From Colwellia sp. C2M11 (GTDB taxonomy: Bacteria > Pseudomonadota > Gammaproteobacteria > Enterobacterales > Alteromonadaceae), in NCBI RefSeq assembly GCF_018860915.1, contig NZ_JAHKQD010000049.1, positions 14,389 to 78,388 of the forward strand: a DNA stretch of 64,000 bases, in the 5' to 3' direction. The position numbers were made by a program, and so were the translations under genes. The notes below the pieces were generated by a model that was given only the letters and a program-made list of their open reading frames with translations, was not told the DNA's origin and did not search any database. Of the stretch, positions 1 to 9,170 are shown one piece after another; position 1 is the first letter of the stretch; each line of letters opens with the position of its first letter.

Positions 1-87
1 TTATTAAATAAATAACGATGTCGTTGGTGATTTTAGCAAGGTGAAATAATCACATAGCTAGTGAGATTGGTTAAGCATGGATGAACA

Positions 88-504
88 ATGGAAACAATTG
101 AACGGATCTTTCAAGCCATTCTTTTTGAAATGATAGTACTTTCTATTTTGATACCTACGTCAGTTATCATTGGTGGTTTTAAGGCAGAAAAAATGATAGT
201 TGTGGCAATTGGACTATCTTTATTTGCGGTATTTTGGAACTATATTTACAACATAATATTCGATAATTTTATGGGGATAAATCGTTCAGCAAGAGGTTTA
301 GCTGCACGTTGTATTCACGCAGTTGGTTTTGAACTGGGTATGATCGCAATAACACTGCCAGTAATAGCTTGGTATTTAAATATAACGTGGATAGCCGCAT
401 TAATTTTAGAAGCAGGTTTTCTAATCTTTATACTGGTATACACCTTAATATTTAACATATTATACGACCGCTATCAGCCTTATCAAAAATGGTTTAGTAA
501 ATAA
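88..504 (+). CDS. PACE-family efflux transporter (tandem BTP domains)
   Basis: Small inner-membrane protein of 138 residues with four predicted membrane helices arranged as two bacterial transmembrane pair (BTP) repeats. This is the layout of the proteobacterial antimicrobial compound efflux (PACE/AceI) family, which exports biocides such as chlorhexidine by proton antiport. Visible family marks are the membrane glutamate near residue 14 (ILFE), the FWNYIYN motif near residue 50, and a second-half RCIHAVGFELG helix. Full length for the family. It is clearly homologous to the second PACE gene at 3474-3902. A 12-bp hairpin directly after the stop suggests a single-gene transcript. The substrate cannot be read from sequence. 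Confidence 0.85.
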   Translation: METIERIFQAILFEMIVLSILIPTSVIIGGFKAEKMIVVAIGLSLFAVFWNYIYNIIFDNFMGINRSARGLAARCIHAVGFELGMIAITLPVIAWYLNITWIAALILEAGFLIFILVYTLIFNILYDRYQPYQKWFSK

Positions 505-532
505 CGTCTTTAGCTTAAATGCTAAAGACGTT
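503..532 (+). terminator. Hairpin after the first PACE gene
   Basis: A perfect 12-bp stem (AACGTCTTTAGC and its complement) with a 6-base loop begins inside the stop codon of the PACE gene. No strong T-run follows, so it is a probable but not textbook intrinsic terminator. Confidence 0.6.
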
Positions 533-626
533 AAAGTTTGTCTCGTAAAATGTGTTTCATAAAGTCTATCGCTTGCAGCAAACTTTGAATAACTTACTGA
601 GACAACAATATAACCTGTTACATTCT

Positions 627-782
627 TCAGGCCAAAATCTTAAATTGTTTCATGGAAGCGCTCAGCTGCCGAGGTTTTTGCGATTGCCATCCTTGTTTTA
701 TCGGGGGCAGATCAATCATCAACAACCAGCCCTTGTTATCATCGACAATTAAATAAACACCTTGGTTGAGATCAGCTTTCAT
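627..782 (-). CDS. Possible 51-residue ORF overlapping the end of the MATE gene
   Basis: An ATG-started frame that overlaps the last 11 bases of the MATE gene and could be translationally coupled to it. It encodes 51 residues with a hydrophilic start, a hydrophobic patch (WLLMIDLPP) and a basic C-terminus. I do not recognise the sequence, and it could be the remnant of a longer gene, because the stretch downstream has no continuing open frame. No independent ribosome binding site is visible. Low confidence that it is expressed. Confidence 0.2.
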   Translation of the reverse strand: MKADLNQGVYLIVDDNKGWLLMIDLPPIKQGWQSQKPRQLSASMKQFKILA

Positions 783-2172
783 ATTTTGTCTGCTTCTTAT
801 TTCTTATAAAAAACAAGCCAAATGGATTACCTGATTTTTGCCTACGTTTATATAAAACAGTAATGGTCAGTAACAGCGCTAAAATTTCTGCGCTTGGTCC
901 TGCTAACCAAATGCCTTGTTCTGCAAACAATAGTGGCAAAATAAATATCAACGGTAGGGTGAAAATGTATACTTTTGCCAGCCGTAAAATAGCAGCTCTT
1001 TTGGCATCGCCCATGGCTTGGAACACAACACCCACCATCATTAATGGGCCTAATAAAAATAAGGCTGATGACATAATAGGTAAAATACGCGACACTTCTG
1101 TAGTGACATTGATATCGTTAACAAACACACCGCCCAACTGATTTTTAAGCAGTAAAATAACAAACTGACAAAATACACAATAAATAAAAGCGATGATAAT
1201 GGCTATTTTAATTGCACTGTTTGATCTTAACCATTCTTTTGCGCCAATGTTATTACCTAAAATCGTTTGAAACGCCATACTTAAACCTAACAAGGGCAGA
1301 AAAATAAAGGTCATAATTCGCGTAATAATGCCATAAGCAGCAACTGTCATACTGTAGTTCGCGTCACTCCAAATTTGTAAATTGTATAAAATAAAAGCAG
1401 AAGAAAGTGCCACACCAACATAAGACAAACTTGTTGGCGCGCCTAACGCTAAAAAGTCTGACCATAACTTACGGTTTGTAGTGAAACGCACAATAGCAAC
1501 TTTTAACGCGGTTTTACTGTAACGACGAAATAAGTACACGGCAAACAGGGATAAGGTTTGCGCTAATAACGTACCATAAACAGAACCAATAACTCCCCAG
1601 CCAAGTATCGCAATAAAAATATAGTTAAACACAATATTGAAGAATACTGATAATAAAGGCACAACCGCCATAAAAGACATCTGTCCTTCACAGCGTAAAC
1701 TATCGCTATTAATAGTAAGAATAAATAATAACGGCGAGAAAAATATCATGAGTGATAAGTAATCATAACTCATACTAGATAAGCTTACAGAGCCATTATT
1801 AACAAACAACACCAAGTGCTCACCGCCCACTAAAAAAAGTACAATTAGCGCCATGCAAACACACATAGACAGCGTAATCGCTTGACCATAAGCGGATATA
1901 GCTTCATTCTTCTTATTAGCACCTAATAACCTTGCCATTACACTTGAAAAACCCGCAGACACCCAACTTGATAAAGCGACAAGTAACATAAAAGCAGGAA
2001 ATACTGAAGTAACAGCGGCAAGAGCATGAGCACCAACAAACTCACCAAGAAAATAGGCATCAACTAATGAAAACGACCCATTAACTAACATCATTAATAC
2101 GATAGGTGCAGCGGTTTTCATAAACACAGACGGTAGTGAACCGACAAGAAACATGTTGTTAGCGTGGGGCAT
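772..2172 (-). CDS. MATE-family multidrug/cation antiporter
   Basis: Polytopic inner-membrane exporter of 466 residues with about twelve membrane helices in two similar halves, the normal size for MATE proteins. The N-terminal stretch (APIVLMMLVNGSFSLVDAYFLG) and the matching FVGAHALAAVTSVFP segment are typical of the family, which exchanges Na+ or H+ for organic cations and drugs. The start is an ATG preceded by AGGAGT at suitable spacing. It lies 57 bases downstream of an AraC/GyrI-type regulator on the same strand, so the two probably form an operon in which a small-molecule sensor controls the pump. Substrate unknown. Confidence 0.88.
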   Translation of the reverse strand: MPHANNMFLVGSLPSVFMKTAAPIVLMMLVNGSFSLVDAYFLGEFVGAHALAAVTSVFPAFMLLVALSSWVSAGFSSVMARLLGANKKNEAISAYGQAITLSMCVCMALIVLFLVGGEHLVLFVNNGSVSLSSMSYDYLSLMIFFSPLLFILTINSDSLRCEGQMSFMAVVPLLSVFFNIVFNYIFIAILGWGVIGSVYGTLLAQTLSLFAVYLFRRYSKTALKVAIVRFTTNRKLWSDFLALGAPTSLSYVGVALSSAFILYNLQIWSDANYSMTVAAYGIITRIMTFIFLPLLGLSMAFQTILGNNIGAKEWLRSNSAIKIAIIIAFIYCVFCQFVILLLKNQLGGVFVNDINVTTEVSRILPIMSSALFLLGPLMMVGVVFQAMGDAKRAAILRLAKVYIFTLPLIFILPLLFAEQGIWLAGPSAEILALLLTITVLYKRRQKSGNPFGLFFIRNKKQTKYES

Positions 2173-2229
2173 TGTTATTTAACTCCTAATGGGATAAAGC
2201 TCGTCAGTGAAAAGATAATAAATAAAAAA

Positions 2230-3093
2230 CTATTTAATTGGTAAATAAATATCAGTGATCACTTCATGTTCAGACACGTCATGAACAAAATTTACATAAT
2301 GAAAAAACACAGGAAAATCTCTGCATTGTTCACCACTTGTTGGTAACCATTGTTTATATAAATAATAAACGCCTTTACTTAAATCATCACGATTACCAAT
2401 ATCACGAATAACGGCACAGCGTCCTGCAGGAATAATTTGATTTACTACACCAAATTCATTCTCTGGAATGTCTACTGTAACTGCGCCGCAAAGATCAAAA
2501 TGAAAGTCTTCTGCTTTTACTACATTAGGATCAGAATATGGTATGCCGTAAGTATTATTGGTTTTTATTGGTGATAACTTGCTGGCTTTGCGCCAAGCAA
2601 CAAACTTCATCGATGTTTGGTAATGAAGTTTAGGATCACCATAATGCGCCAATGCCGCAACTTTTTGTTCTTTAAAATCAACAATGTTCACATGCATTTT
2701 ATCGTCCGTATTTTCAGTTAACGCTAGCGTTAATGTATTGGTTTTGTCGTGCCAGTTAAGCCATTGAGGAGACTTTCTAAACTCAGAAGGGCTTTGCCCA
2801 AACTCGCGCTTAAAGGCTCTTGAAAATGCCTCGGCACTTTCAAACCCAGCTTCAAAAGCAATGTCGATAATTTTAATGTCAGCTTTAAATACCAGCCTAA
2901 AAGATGCACGTTTAAGGCGTGACATCTGAATAAACTTAATCAAATTAAGCCCAGTGAAAGCTGAAAAAACACGATGAAAGTGAAACTTAGAAAAACCTGA
3001 AACTGCACTTAATCGATCTAATGTTAAGTCATCATCAAGATTCTGATTTATATAATCACATACCCTAATAATATTTTGTTCGTAATTACTCAT
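2230..3093 (-). CDS. AraC-family regulator with GyrI-like effector domain
   Basis: Transcription regulator of 287 residues. Residues about 8-105 form an AraC-type double helix-turn-helix (LDRLSAVSGFSKFHFHRVFSAFTG and the second recognition part FESAEAFSRAFKREFGQSPSEFR). Residues about 130-285 match the GyrI-like/effector-binding fold used by SbmC- and Rob-type proteins to bind hydrophobic small molecules, including the proline-rich C-terminal segment ending in DIYLPIK. The gene sits directly upstream of the MATE exporter on the same strand, the usual relation of a drug-sensing activator and its efflux target. The regulated promoter probably lies in the gap at 3094-3473. The ligand is unknown. 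Confidence 0.87.
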   Translation of the reverse strand: MSNYEQNIIRVCDYINQNLDDDLTLDRLSAVSGFSKFHFHRVFSAFTGLNLIKFIQMSRLKRASFRLVFKADIKIIDIAFEAGFESAEAFSRAFKREFGQSPSEFRKSPQWLNWHDKTNTLTLALTENTDDKMHVNIVDFKEQKVAALAHYGDPKLHYQTSMKFVAWRKASKLSPIKTNNTYGIPYSDPNVVKAEDFHFDLCGAVTVDIPENEFGVVNQIIPAGRCAVIRDIGNRDDLSKGVYYLYKQWLPTSGEQCRDFPVFFHYVNFVHDVSEHEVITDIYLPIK

Positions 3094-3473
3094 TTGATAA
3101 GACTTACCCCATTATTTATTGCCTTAGCAATTAATTCTCTATGTAGTTTAGATTTATTAATCTTAAGTAGATATTACACGTTGCCATGAAAAAATATTGA
3201 CTGAAATTGCTAATTTTTGAATTAATTAAAATAATTAACAAACACATGCAGTAAATGTAATTAGCATTACTTTAGGATTTTTTATGATGCATTGAAACGT
3301 ATTATAAGTGCATGGCTGCATGGCTGCATGAGATGTAATTGAGTGGTATTGCTGTGTGCTATTTTCTAATGACTTAACTAGCAAAGGTACCCAGTAATAG
3401 TATGGTGTACCTTCGCTAAAGATAGTTTATTGTCAGTCTATTTTAGTTAGTATTATCAGTGTATTGTTAAAAT
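3094..3473. other. 380-bp gap with short tandem repeat and two inverted repeats
   Basis: No convincing gene. It holds the upstream region of the AraC gene, a short tandem repeat of GCATGGCT at 3310-3330 (two full units and a partial third), an imperfect 12-bp inverted repeat (3379-3390 with 3407-3418, 16-base spacer, one mismatch), and the left arm of the hairpin that ends the second PACE gene. Confidence 0.6.
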
Positions 3474-3492
3474 CTACAATGCACTGATAATA
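3451..3492 (-). terminator. 17-bp hairpin overlapping the PACE stop codon
   Basis: Arms 3451-3467 and 3476-3492 are complementary over 17 bases with one mismatch, around an 8-base loop. The right arm lies inside the last codons of the second PACE gene and its stop. The position fits a transcription terminator on the minus strand, although there is no long T-run. Confidence 0.6.
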
Positions 3493-3902
3493 CGTACACG
3501 AGCTAGATCATAACACCAGTTATAAATAATCGCGTATAACAAGAAGAATAGAATAAGGGTTGTTTCCATCGCGGCAACAATCCAAAAGTCTAACTGTAGT
3601 ACCCACATTATTAATGGGAGCGTGACGAAAGTTAGTCCTAATTCAAAACCGAGTCCATGACCTATACGCATTTTAATTGTACGATTGATGCGATCATCTC
3701 CGAAAATATGATCGAATACTAAGTTGTAAAAATAATTCCAGAACATCGCAATTAATGACAGGCCTATAGCTAATCCTGTGGCTGATTTTGTATCTACATC
3801 GATAAAATTCATTGCGGCATATATCATAAATATTAATGCAATCGCTTCAAATAATACGCTGTGTAAAATACGCTCTGTTGTACTAATACTTTGCACGTTC
3901 AT
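3474..3902 (-). CDS. PACE-family efflux transporter, divergent from LysR
   Basis: Second PACE/AceI-type protein, 142 residues from the chosen ATG at 3902. I prefer this start because AGGAA precedes it at good spacing, and the longer frame adds 16 residues that the homologous protein at 88-504 lacks. It has four membrane helices in two BTP repeats, the membrane glutamate in VLFE, FWNYFYN, and the second-half RIGHGLGFELG helix. Divergent to it is a LysR regulator; the same pairing is known for aceI and aceR, where the regulator activates the pump in response to its substrate. A candidate operator lies between them. Export of a biocide or a natural amine is inference. Confidence 0.87.
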   Translation of the reverse strand: MNVQSISTTERILHSVLFEAIALIFMIYAAMNFIDVDTKSATGLAIGLSLIAMFWNYFYNLVFDHIFGDDRINRTIKMRIGHGLGFELGLTFVTLPLIMWVLQLDFWIVAAMETTLILFFLLYAIIYNWCYDLARVRIISAL

Positions 3903-3948
3903 GCTAAATTTCCTTTCGTTGCTTTGTATTGATGTTGTTATAATAATC

Positions 3949-3965
3949 ATTCATTATGAAAGAAT
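3949..3965. promoter_or_regulatory. Candidate LysR operator
   Basis: A 17-base imperfect palindrome (ATTC...GAAT ends, 13 of 17 positions symmetric by eye) between the divergent PACE and lysR starts. Size, symmetry and place fit a LysR-type binding site controlling both genes. Confidence 0.4.
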
Positions 3966-3993
3966 ATAGTTAGTTACTATCAGGAAAAGTGAT

Positions 3994-4872
3994 ATGTATA
4001 ATTTAGAACAGCTGAGAATGTTTGTAGAAACGGCAAAATCTGGCTCATTCTCGGCATGCGCGCGTAAGTTAGGCAAGGTTCAATCTGCAGTGAGTCAAGG
4101 GATTGCCAACCTTGAAATAGAACTTAATACCCGATTGTTTGATCGTACTAGCCGTAAACCAACTTTAACACCACATGGGGAAAGATTATTACCGTTTGCT
4201 CAAGCAATTTTGCGACAGACTTATGAGCTTGACTCAGTAAACAATGCATTAAGTTTATTTCATGAAACAGAGGTTAAAATAGCGCTAGATGATGCCTTAC
4301 TTCCGGTAGTTACCGATATTTTAAATAATTTTTCAACGAAGTTTCCTGGTACTAATTTGGAGCTTTATGCTGTTTCAACACCCGATGTATTAACCTTGGT
4401 GAACGCTGAACGAGCTGATATAGGGCTGATGTTTGCGAATATCGGTTTCCCGAAAGAAGTGGATTTATGTTACATAGGGAGTTTGCCGTTTTATGGCGTT
4501 GTGAGTCCATCACATCCACTAGCGAGTATGGATATAGTCACCGTTTCAGACTTATCAGCCCACCGTCAATTATTGACAAGAGGGCTTGATGAAAAAACCT
4601 TGCCGCAAAGCCCAAATATATCTTCGCATACTTGGTGGGGAAGTAACTTTAATGCTGTTAACACAATGGTAAAAGCAGGATTAGGTTGGAGTTATATTCC
4701 TGCTTATATGGCAGAACAATACGAAAAAAGAGGTGAAATGGTACGCATGAATTTAAGTTTCGATCATAAGCCGTGGCCTATGCAAATTGAACGTGTGATG
4801 ACCAAACAAAAGGCCAAAGGGCCAGCCTTGATATGGCTGGCTGATGCGGTCACTCATATATTGGATAAATAA
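3994..4872 (+). CDS. LysR-family transcription regulator (AceR-like position)
   Basis: Regulator of 292 residues. Residues about 3-62 form the LysR winged helix-turn-helix (LRMFVETAKSGSFSACARKLG, then QSAVSQGIANLE), followed by a linker helix and a periplasmic-binding-protein-like effector domain (about 90-290). AGGAAAAG precedes the ATG. It is divergent from the PACE pump, so the pump is its likely target together with itself. The C-terminal half has the usual LysR substrate fold with a WWGSNFNAVNTMVKAGLGWSY segment. Ligand unknown. It converges with the metallophosphatase, only 17 bases apart. Confidence 0.88.
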   Translation: MYNLEQLRMFVETAKSGSFSACARKLGKVQSAVSQGIANLEIELNTRLFDRTSRKPTLTPHGERLLPFAQAILRQTYELDSVNNALSLFHETEVKIALDDALLPVVTDILNNFSTKFPGTNLELYAVSTPDVLTLVNAERADIGLMFANIGFPKEVDLCYIGSLPFYGVVSPSHPLASMDIVTVSDLSAHRQLLTRGLDEKTLPQSPNISSHTWWGSNFNAVNTMVKAGLGWSYIPAYMAEQYEKRGEMVRMNLSFDHKPWPMQIERVMTKQKAKGPALIWLADAVTHILDK

Positions 4873-4889
4873 TAGCTTTATTGCCTTAG

Positions 4890-6419
4890 TTATTCTGCTA
4901 AATCATGATGGCTTTTATAATCACCTGTGTTGTCAAAAGTACGCTGTTCGGGTAAATCGCTAATGACTTGCAAGATCTTTTGACCACTTAATGCCTTTGT
5001 TAAGGTAAAACCATCGTACAACTTTCCATCTGTGGTAAATGATTGATATATTAGCTTATTATTGTTTTTTTTAATTACCTGATAAGTAGGAGTATTCTCG
5101 CCTATACGTTCAAGAGTCACACCATAATGACTATATTCTTGCCACCGTGTCAGTTTTTGAGGATAGGTTTTAGGGCCTGCAACTGATGTCACAAATACCG
5201 ATTTAACTTTTTTAGGTGACGCATGGCTGGCCAATACGGCAATATCTTCTTTTGTACCTATACTGCCACGCGCATACGTGTGATCGTGACCTTGTAACAC
5301 TAAGTCGACATTATGTTTTAATAAAACAGGTAAGAAAGCCGCTCTTACTTCTGGCTCGTCTTGACCTGGGGTATTTAATGGTACGCCACAAGATGAAAAT
5401 ACTGGATGATGCAAAGTGACAATTCGCCATTGTGCGGTGCTATGTTGTAGTTGATCATCTAGCCATTCAGCTTGTGCTTGTAATAATGCAACGTCACCTT
5501 GAGCTTCAGAGTTAAGTACAAAAACATCTAAATCGGGGTAATGTGATACGTAAACAGTTTCTTGTAATGCTTTAGGTAAACTAGGAGCAGGAGGCAATGT
5601 GAATTGATCTTGCCAAAGTGTTGAAAGCGCCCAATTTTTCTGAGTGCTCGCCTTTGTACTCGTTTTTATACTGTTATTTGTATTTTCATTAGCTTGTACT
5701 TGCCAATCATATTCGTGGTTTCCGGCGACTAATACCGCAGGGAGCATGCCATGTATAAAGCGCCCAGCATTAAGCCAGTTTGACCACTGCTTATCATTCG
5801 CTCCTTCGTTTACTAAATCCCCAGCGTAAATAGCAAATTCAGCATTGGTTGCGTTTTTCCATGCCCGTCGTAAAACCATGGGCCAATGAGAGTAAATGCC
5901 GTTTTGTGCATCACCAAAATAAAGAAATTCGACATCTTTATTCACTGTTACCGGCGAAGTTTTAATTTGTTGCCAAGGCGACCATTTACCTTTGCTACCA
6001 CTAACACGGTAGTTATATAGGGTATCTGGAGATAAGTTTTTAAAGGTAATTGCATGATAATTAACATCGGGCAATTTATTATTAGCAGTGTACTTAAATT
6101 CCCCTTGATTATTTTTACCTTGTTTTAAAGAGACAATACTGGTGATTGCGTTAACGGTACTGGCACGCATATCAAACCTGGCATCTGAATTTGCTTTAAC
6201 TATTTGTCCATAAGTACTATCGGTAATATTATTAGTTCGCCAAGTAATTGATATACTTGTCGCCGGATCTTCTGTCGCTGTGACAATAATACGATCTGGC
6301 CATGAAGAGGCCAATTGATAAGGGGTTTCTGATTTAGAGACTTGCGCCGTATTAGCCAATGCGGCATTTGATATAAGTAAGAGTAGAGCTAAGCAAAAAA
6401 AACAAGTTGATGAAGTCAT
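4890..6419 (-). CDS. Secreted purple acid phosphatase-like metallophosphatase
   Basis: Protein of 509 residues with an N-terminal signal peptide (hydrophobic FFCLALLLLISNAALA, cleavage near ANT). Residues about 40-155 look like the fibronectin-type domain of purple acid phosphatases (SWRTNN, YNYRVSG). Residues about 165-440 are a calcineurin-like phosphoesterase with the metal-binding motifs in order: GDAQNG, GDLVNEG, GNHEYDW, LHHPVF and GHDHTYARG. It probably hydrolyses phosphate esters in the periplasm or outside the cell. It follows the TonB receptor on the same strand after two hairpins, so it may be a partly terminated member of that unit or independent. AGGTGA precedes the start. The exact substrate is not readable. 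Confidence 0.87.
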   Translation of the reverse strand: MTSSTCFFCLALLLLISNAALANTAQVSKSETPYQLASSWPDRIIVTATEDPATSISITWRTNNITDSTYGQIVKANSDARFDMRASTVNAITSIVSLKQGKNNQGEFKYTANNKLPDVNYHAITFKNLSPDTLYNYRVSGSKGKWSPWQQIKTSPVTVNKDVEFLYFGDAQNGIYSHWPMVLRRAWKNATNAEFAIYAGDLVNEGANDKQWSNWLNAGRFIHGMLPAVLVAGNHEYDWQVQANENTNNSIKTSTKASTQKNWALSTLWQDQFTLPPAPSLPKALQETVYVSHYPDLDVFVLNSEAQGDVALLQAQAEWLDDQLQHSTAQWRIVTLHHPVFSSCGVPLNTPGQDEPEVRAAFLPVLLKHNVDLVLQGHDHTYARGSIGTKEDIAVLASHASPKKVKSVFVTSVAGPKTYPQKLTRWQEYSHYGVTLERIGENTPTYQVIKKNNNKLIYQSFTTDGKLYDGFTLTKALSGQKILQVISDLPEQRTFDNTGDYKSHHDLAE

Positions 6420-6453
6420 AAAGTCACCTGAAAATGTACTAACACTTAATAGA

Positions 6454-6520
6454 AAAGCGTCACAACAATATGAGACGCTTTATGGTAAGAAAATAACGCA
6501 CCCATTATGGGCACGTTATT
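6454..6520 (-). terminator. Two consecutive hairpins after the TonB receptor
   Basis: On the minus strand the first stem after the receptor stop is at 6492-6520 (13-base arms, two mismatches) and the second at 6454-6481 (8-bp stem AAAGCGTC, followed by TTC). Together they look like a transcription stop between the receptor gene and the metallophosphatase gene. Confidence 0.6.
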
Positions 6521-6531
6521 TATATTGGTGG

Positions 6532-9024
6532 TTAAAATGCGTAGCTAATACCACCACCATAAGTTGCTGGTGCACCAACTAAGCGAGAGCCACTATTGAG
6601 TTCAAGAAAGTAAACTTCATCAGTAATATTGCGGCCATAAGCATATAAATTTAAACCATTGTTCAATGTTACATCCACACGTAATCCAAGTAAGCTGTAC
6701 GAAGGCGTGGTGTTTCCGTCACCCGCGTTTAAACGATTAGACTCTTCACCGTGGTAGCTGTAATTAAGGCGTGCATTTAACTGAGTATTGTTAGCGAATG
6801 ACGTTTCATAATTAAGTGCGGCCGTTTGGCTCCATTTGGGTGAGCCAGGAAGTGGATCGCCAATGGTGCTGATAACATCGTTCACACGATTTGAATTAAA
6901 TTCAGTAATCTCAGTATCTAAATAAGTACCTGCAGTATTGAAGGTAACTCGATGACTATCTTGTTCAAACAAAGTAACCGCTAGTGAGGCTTCGGCACCA
7001 CGAACGGTAGCTTTACCTACGTTTGTTCTACCGTTTGTATCATTTGATAAACGAGCTGTCGCCTGTAACTCTTCAAAGTCATAAGAAAATACATCTAAGG
7101 TAAAATTGACTGTGTCATTTACATAACGTGCTCCTGCCTCGTAAGCAAATACTTCTTCTGATTCAAAAGGCTGCGTTTCTTCTTCTGAAAAAATAGAAGT
7201 ACCGTCGAAGCCACCACCACGATAAGCCGTACTGACAGAAGCAAATACGTTAAAGTTGTTGTTAACAAAATATTGCACAGCTAATTTTCCTGACACGTTG
7301 CTGTCGTCAAATTGTCGATCCCAAGAAAAGTTAGCATCAGTGTTAAAAGTATCTTCAAATATCGATAATCCCCAAGGATCTGCATCAATGTTTTCGCCAC
7401 GAAATTTAGCGCTATCTTTGGTGTAGCGTAGTCCTGCACTAAGCACTAAATCGTTAGATACATTCCAGTCAAGATTACCAAAAGTAGCAACACTATTACG
7501 ACGTTGATTATAAGGGGAGCTGTACTGAGACAATACAGCATAGCTGGTCCAGTTACTGGTAAAGTCGACAGAATCGTTGATAAAAAAGGCACCTGCTATC
7601 CAATCAAATTGGCCGCCAGTACTATCACTTAACCGTATTTCTAACGATGTTTGATTCAAACTATCATCAAAATTGTATTGATAGCGCGGGAAAGAAGTAC
7701 CATCACCATTTCCACTAACGTTACGATCACTACTTTGAAGTGCAAATAGCACATCTAAATTTAAATCTTTATCTAATTGACGACTGAAATCACCTGAAAA
7801 TCCGCTTACGTCTATTTCGTGTGAATAATATTCACTGGCATAGAATTCATAAGGATTATCGTTTTCACCGGCATTAAGAGCAGAAGTATCATCATCGAAT
7901 GCAATGCGATCATATTGGCGAGTATCGCCACGGTTTTGGCTAACAAAATAGTGTAAGGTTAACGATGTTATATTATCAAATTCATATTCAGCAGTGCCTC
8001 GAAAAGCAAATAAATCAGCATCACCAAAACCATCACGTTCACCGGGATCTGTCACCGCAGGAATAATTCCTTCAGTACCTTCAGGTACGAACCCAGCAAA
8101 ATCACCCGCGCCTTTACCATCCATAAAGCCACCACCTTGCTTCATTAATACTGCAACCCGTACACCTAAATTATCTGATACTGGGCCACCAACAGCAGCG
8201 CTACCAGAAACAAAGTCGTATGAGCCATATTCAATATCGGCATAACCATTTAAGGTATCACCTGGGGCACGCGTAATTGCATTAATTGTACCGGCTGTAG
8301 TATTGCGACCATATAATGTACCTTGCGGTCCTTTAAGTACTTCAATACGTTCTAAATCAAAAAGCGGCATACTTAAATAAGCATTAGAGGTTTGGTAAAT
8401 ACCATCAACATGCAGGGCAACTGACGGGTTACCATTAGGTTTGTAATCATCAGCACCACCAATACCACGAATAGTGATAAAGCTGTTTTCAGGGCCACCA
8501 AAAGCTGAATTGATTGATATGCCCGATAAACTATCGATTAGGTCGGTGAAATCAGTGACACCTTGAGCTTTTAATTCATCGCCACCTAGTACTGAAATTG
8601 CTACGGGCGTATCTTGTAAACTGCTCTCGCGTTTAAGGCCAGTCACTACAATTTCATCCATTGGGGCTTGATAGTTAGCAGCACGTTTATTAGGTGAAGC
8701 AGGGCTTAAGTCTGCTTTTTTTATGATGATGGCACCACTTGGTTGTTCTTGGGCTATTAATCCACTGTCGAGTAATAATTGGTCAACGGCTTCAATAACT
8801 GTCAGTTTACCTATTGCAGCAACGGCTTGTTTATCACTAACTAAGCGACTTGGTGCAATAATCACGGTTCCTGTTTGTTGAGAAAGCTGATTAAGCGCTT
8901 GCCCTAAAGGTTGAATGGAAATATTTATTTCAGCTTGTTGTGCAAATACATGTTGAGGCGTTAAAGAAGCAAGTGCGCCACTAAAAAGTGCAAACTTAAT
9001 AGAGCTACTGAGTAATGTTTTCAT
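6532..9024 (-). CDS. TonB-dependent receptor with STN signalling domain
   Basis: Outer-membrane active transporter of 830 residues. A signal peptide ends near AFAQQ. Residues about 30-105 form the STN (secretin/TonB short N-terminal) domain that contacts an anti-sigma factor. A TonB-box-like DEIVVTG at about 124-130 and the plug (DLIDSLSGISIN, RGIGG, LERIEVLKGPQGTLYGRNT) follow, then a beta barrel ending in an aromatic C-terminus (GGGISYAF). GGAAG precedes the ATG. It is directly downstream of fecR- and ECF sigma-like genes, so substrate binding outside probably signals its own transcription. The ligand could be a ferric chelate, but neither iron genes nor a Fur site are evident, and a phosphorylated compound is possible given the phosphatase next door. 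Confidence 0.92.
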   Translation of the reverse strand: MKTLLSSSIKFALFSGALASLTPQHVFAQQAEINISIQPLGQALNQLSQQTGTVIIAPSRLVSDKQAVAAIGKLTVIEAVDQLLLDSGLIAQEQPSGAIIIKKADLSPASPNKRAANYQAPMDEIVVTGLKRESSLQDTPVAISVLGGDELKAQGVTDFTDLIDSLSGISINSAFGGPENSFITIRGIGGADDYKPNGNPSVALHVDGIYQTSNAYLSMPLFDLERIEVLKGPQGTLYGRNTTAGTINAITRAPGDTLNGYADIEYGSYDFVSGSAAVGGPVSDNLGVRVAVLMKQGGGFMDGKGAGDFAGFVPEGTEGIIPAVTDPGERDGFGDADLFAFRGTAEYEFDNITSLTLHYFVSQNRGDTRQYDRIAFDDDTSALNAGENDNPYEFYASEYYSHEIDVSGFSGDFSRQLDKDLNLDVLFALQSSDRNVSGNGDGTSFPRYQYNFDDSLNQTSLEIRLSDSTGGQFDWIAGAFFINDSVDFTSNWTSYAVLSQYSSPYNQRRNSVATFGNLDWNVSNDLVLSAGLRYTKDSAKFRGENIDADPWGLSIFEDTFNTDANFSWDRQFDDSNVSGKLAVQYFVNNNFNVFASVSTAYRGGGFDGTSIFSEEETQPFESEEVFAYEAGARYVNDTVNFTLDVFSYDFEELQATARLSNDTNGRTNVGKATVRGAEASLAVTLFEQDSHRVTFNTAGTYLDTEITEFNSNRVNDVISTIGDPLPGSPKWSQTAALNYETSFANNTQLNARLNYSYHGEESNRLNAGDGNTTPSYSLLGLRVDVTLNNGLNLYAYGRNITDEVYFLELNSGSRLVGAPATYGGGISYAF

Positions 9025-9109
9025 AATGTATCTTCCGGTTAATTAATAGAGGTTCGTTACAAGAGTCATCAAGAAGAATTTTTTTTCAGTAAATGTTGAT
9101 GTTTAACAA

Positions 9110-9130
9110 AAGCTTCATAAATTGAAGCTT
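9110..9130 (-). promoter_or_regulatory. Hairpin between fecR-like gene and receptor
   Basis: Perfect 8-bp stem (AAGCTTCA) with a 5-base loop in the 146-base gap between the anti-sigma gene and the receptor gene. It may act as an attenuator or an RNA-processing site that separates receptor expression from the regulator genes, as happens in fecIR-fecA systems. Only the structure is seen; the role is inferred. Confidence 0.35.
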
Positions 9131-9170
9131 ATGAAAAACGTCCAGAGCCCTTACTTACTATGACTTATCA

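Noticed and set aside
552..752. Plus-strand 66-residue frame
   Set aside because: No recognisable family, no ribosome binding site, and it lies antisense to the small frame at 627-782 in a decayed-looking region.
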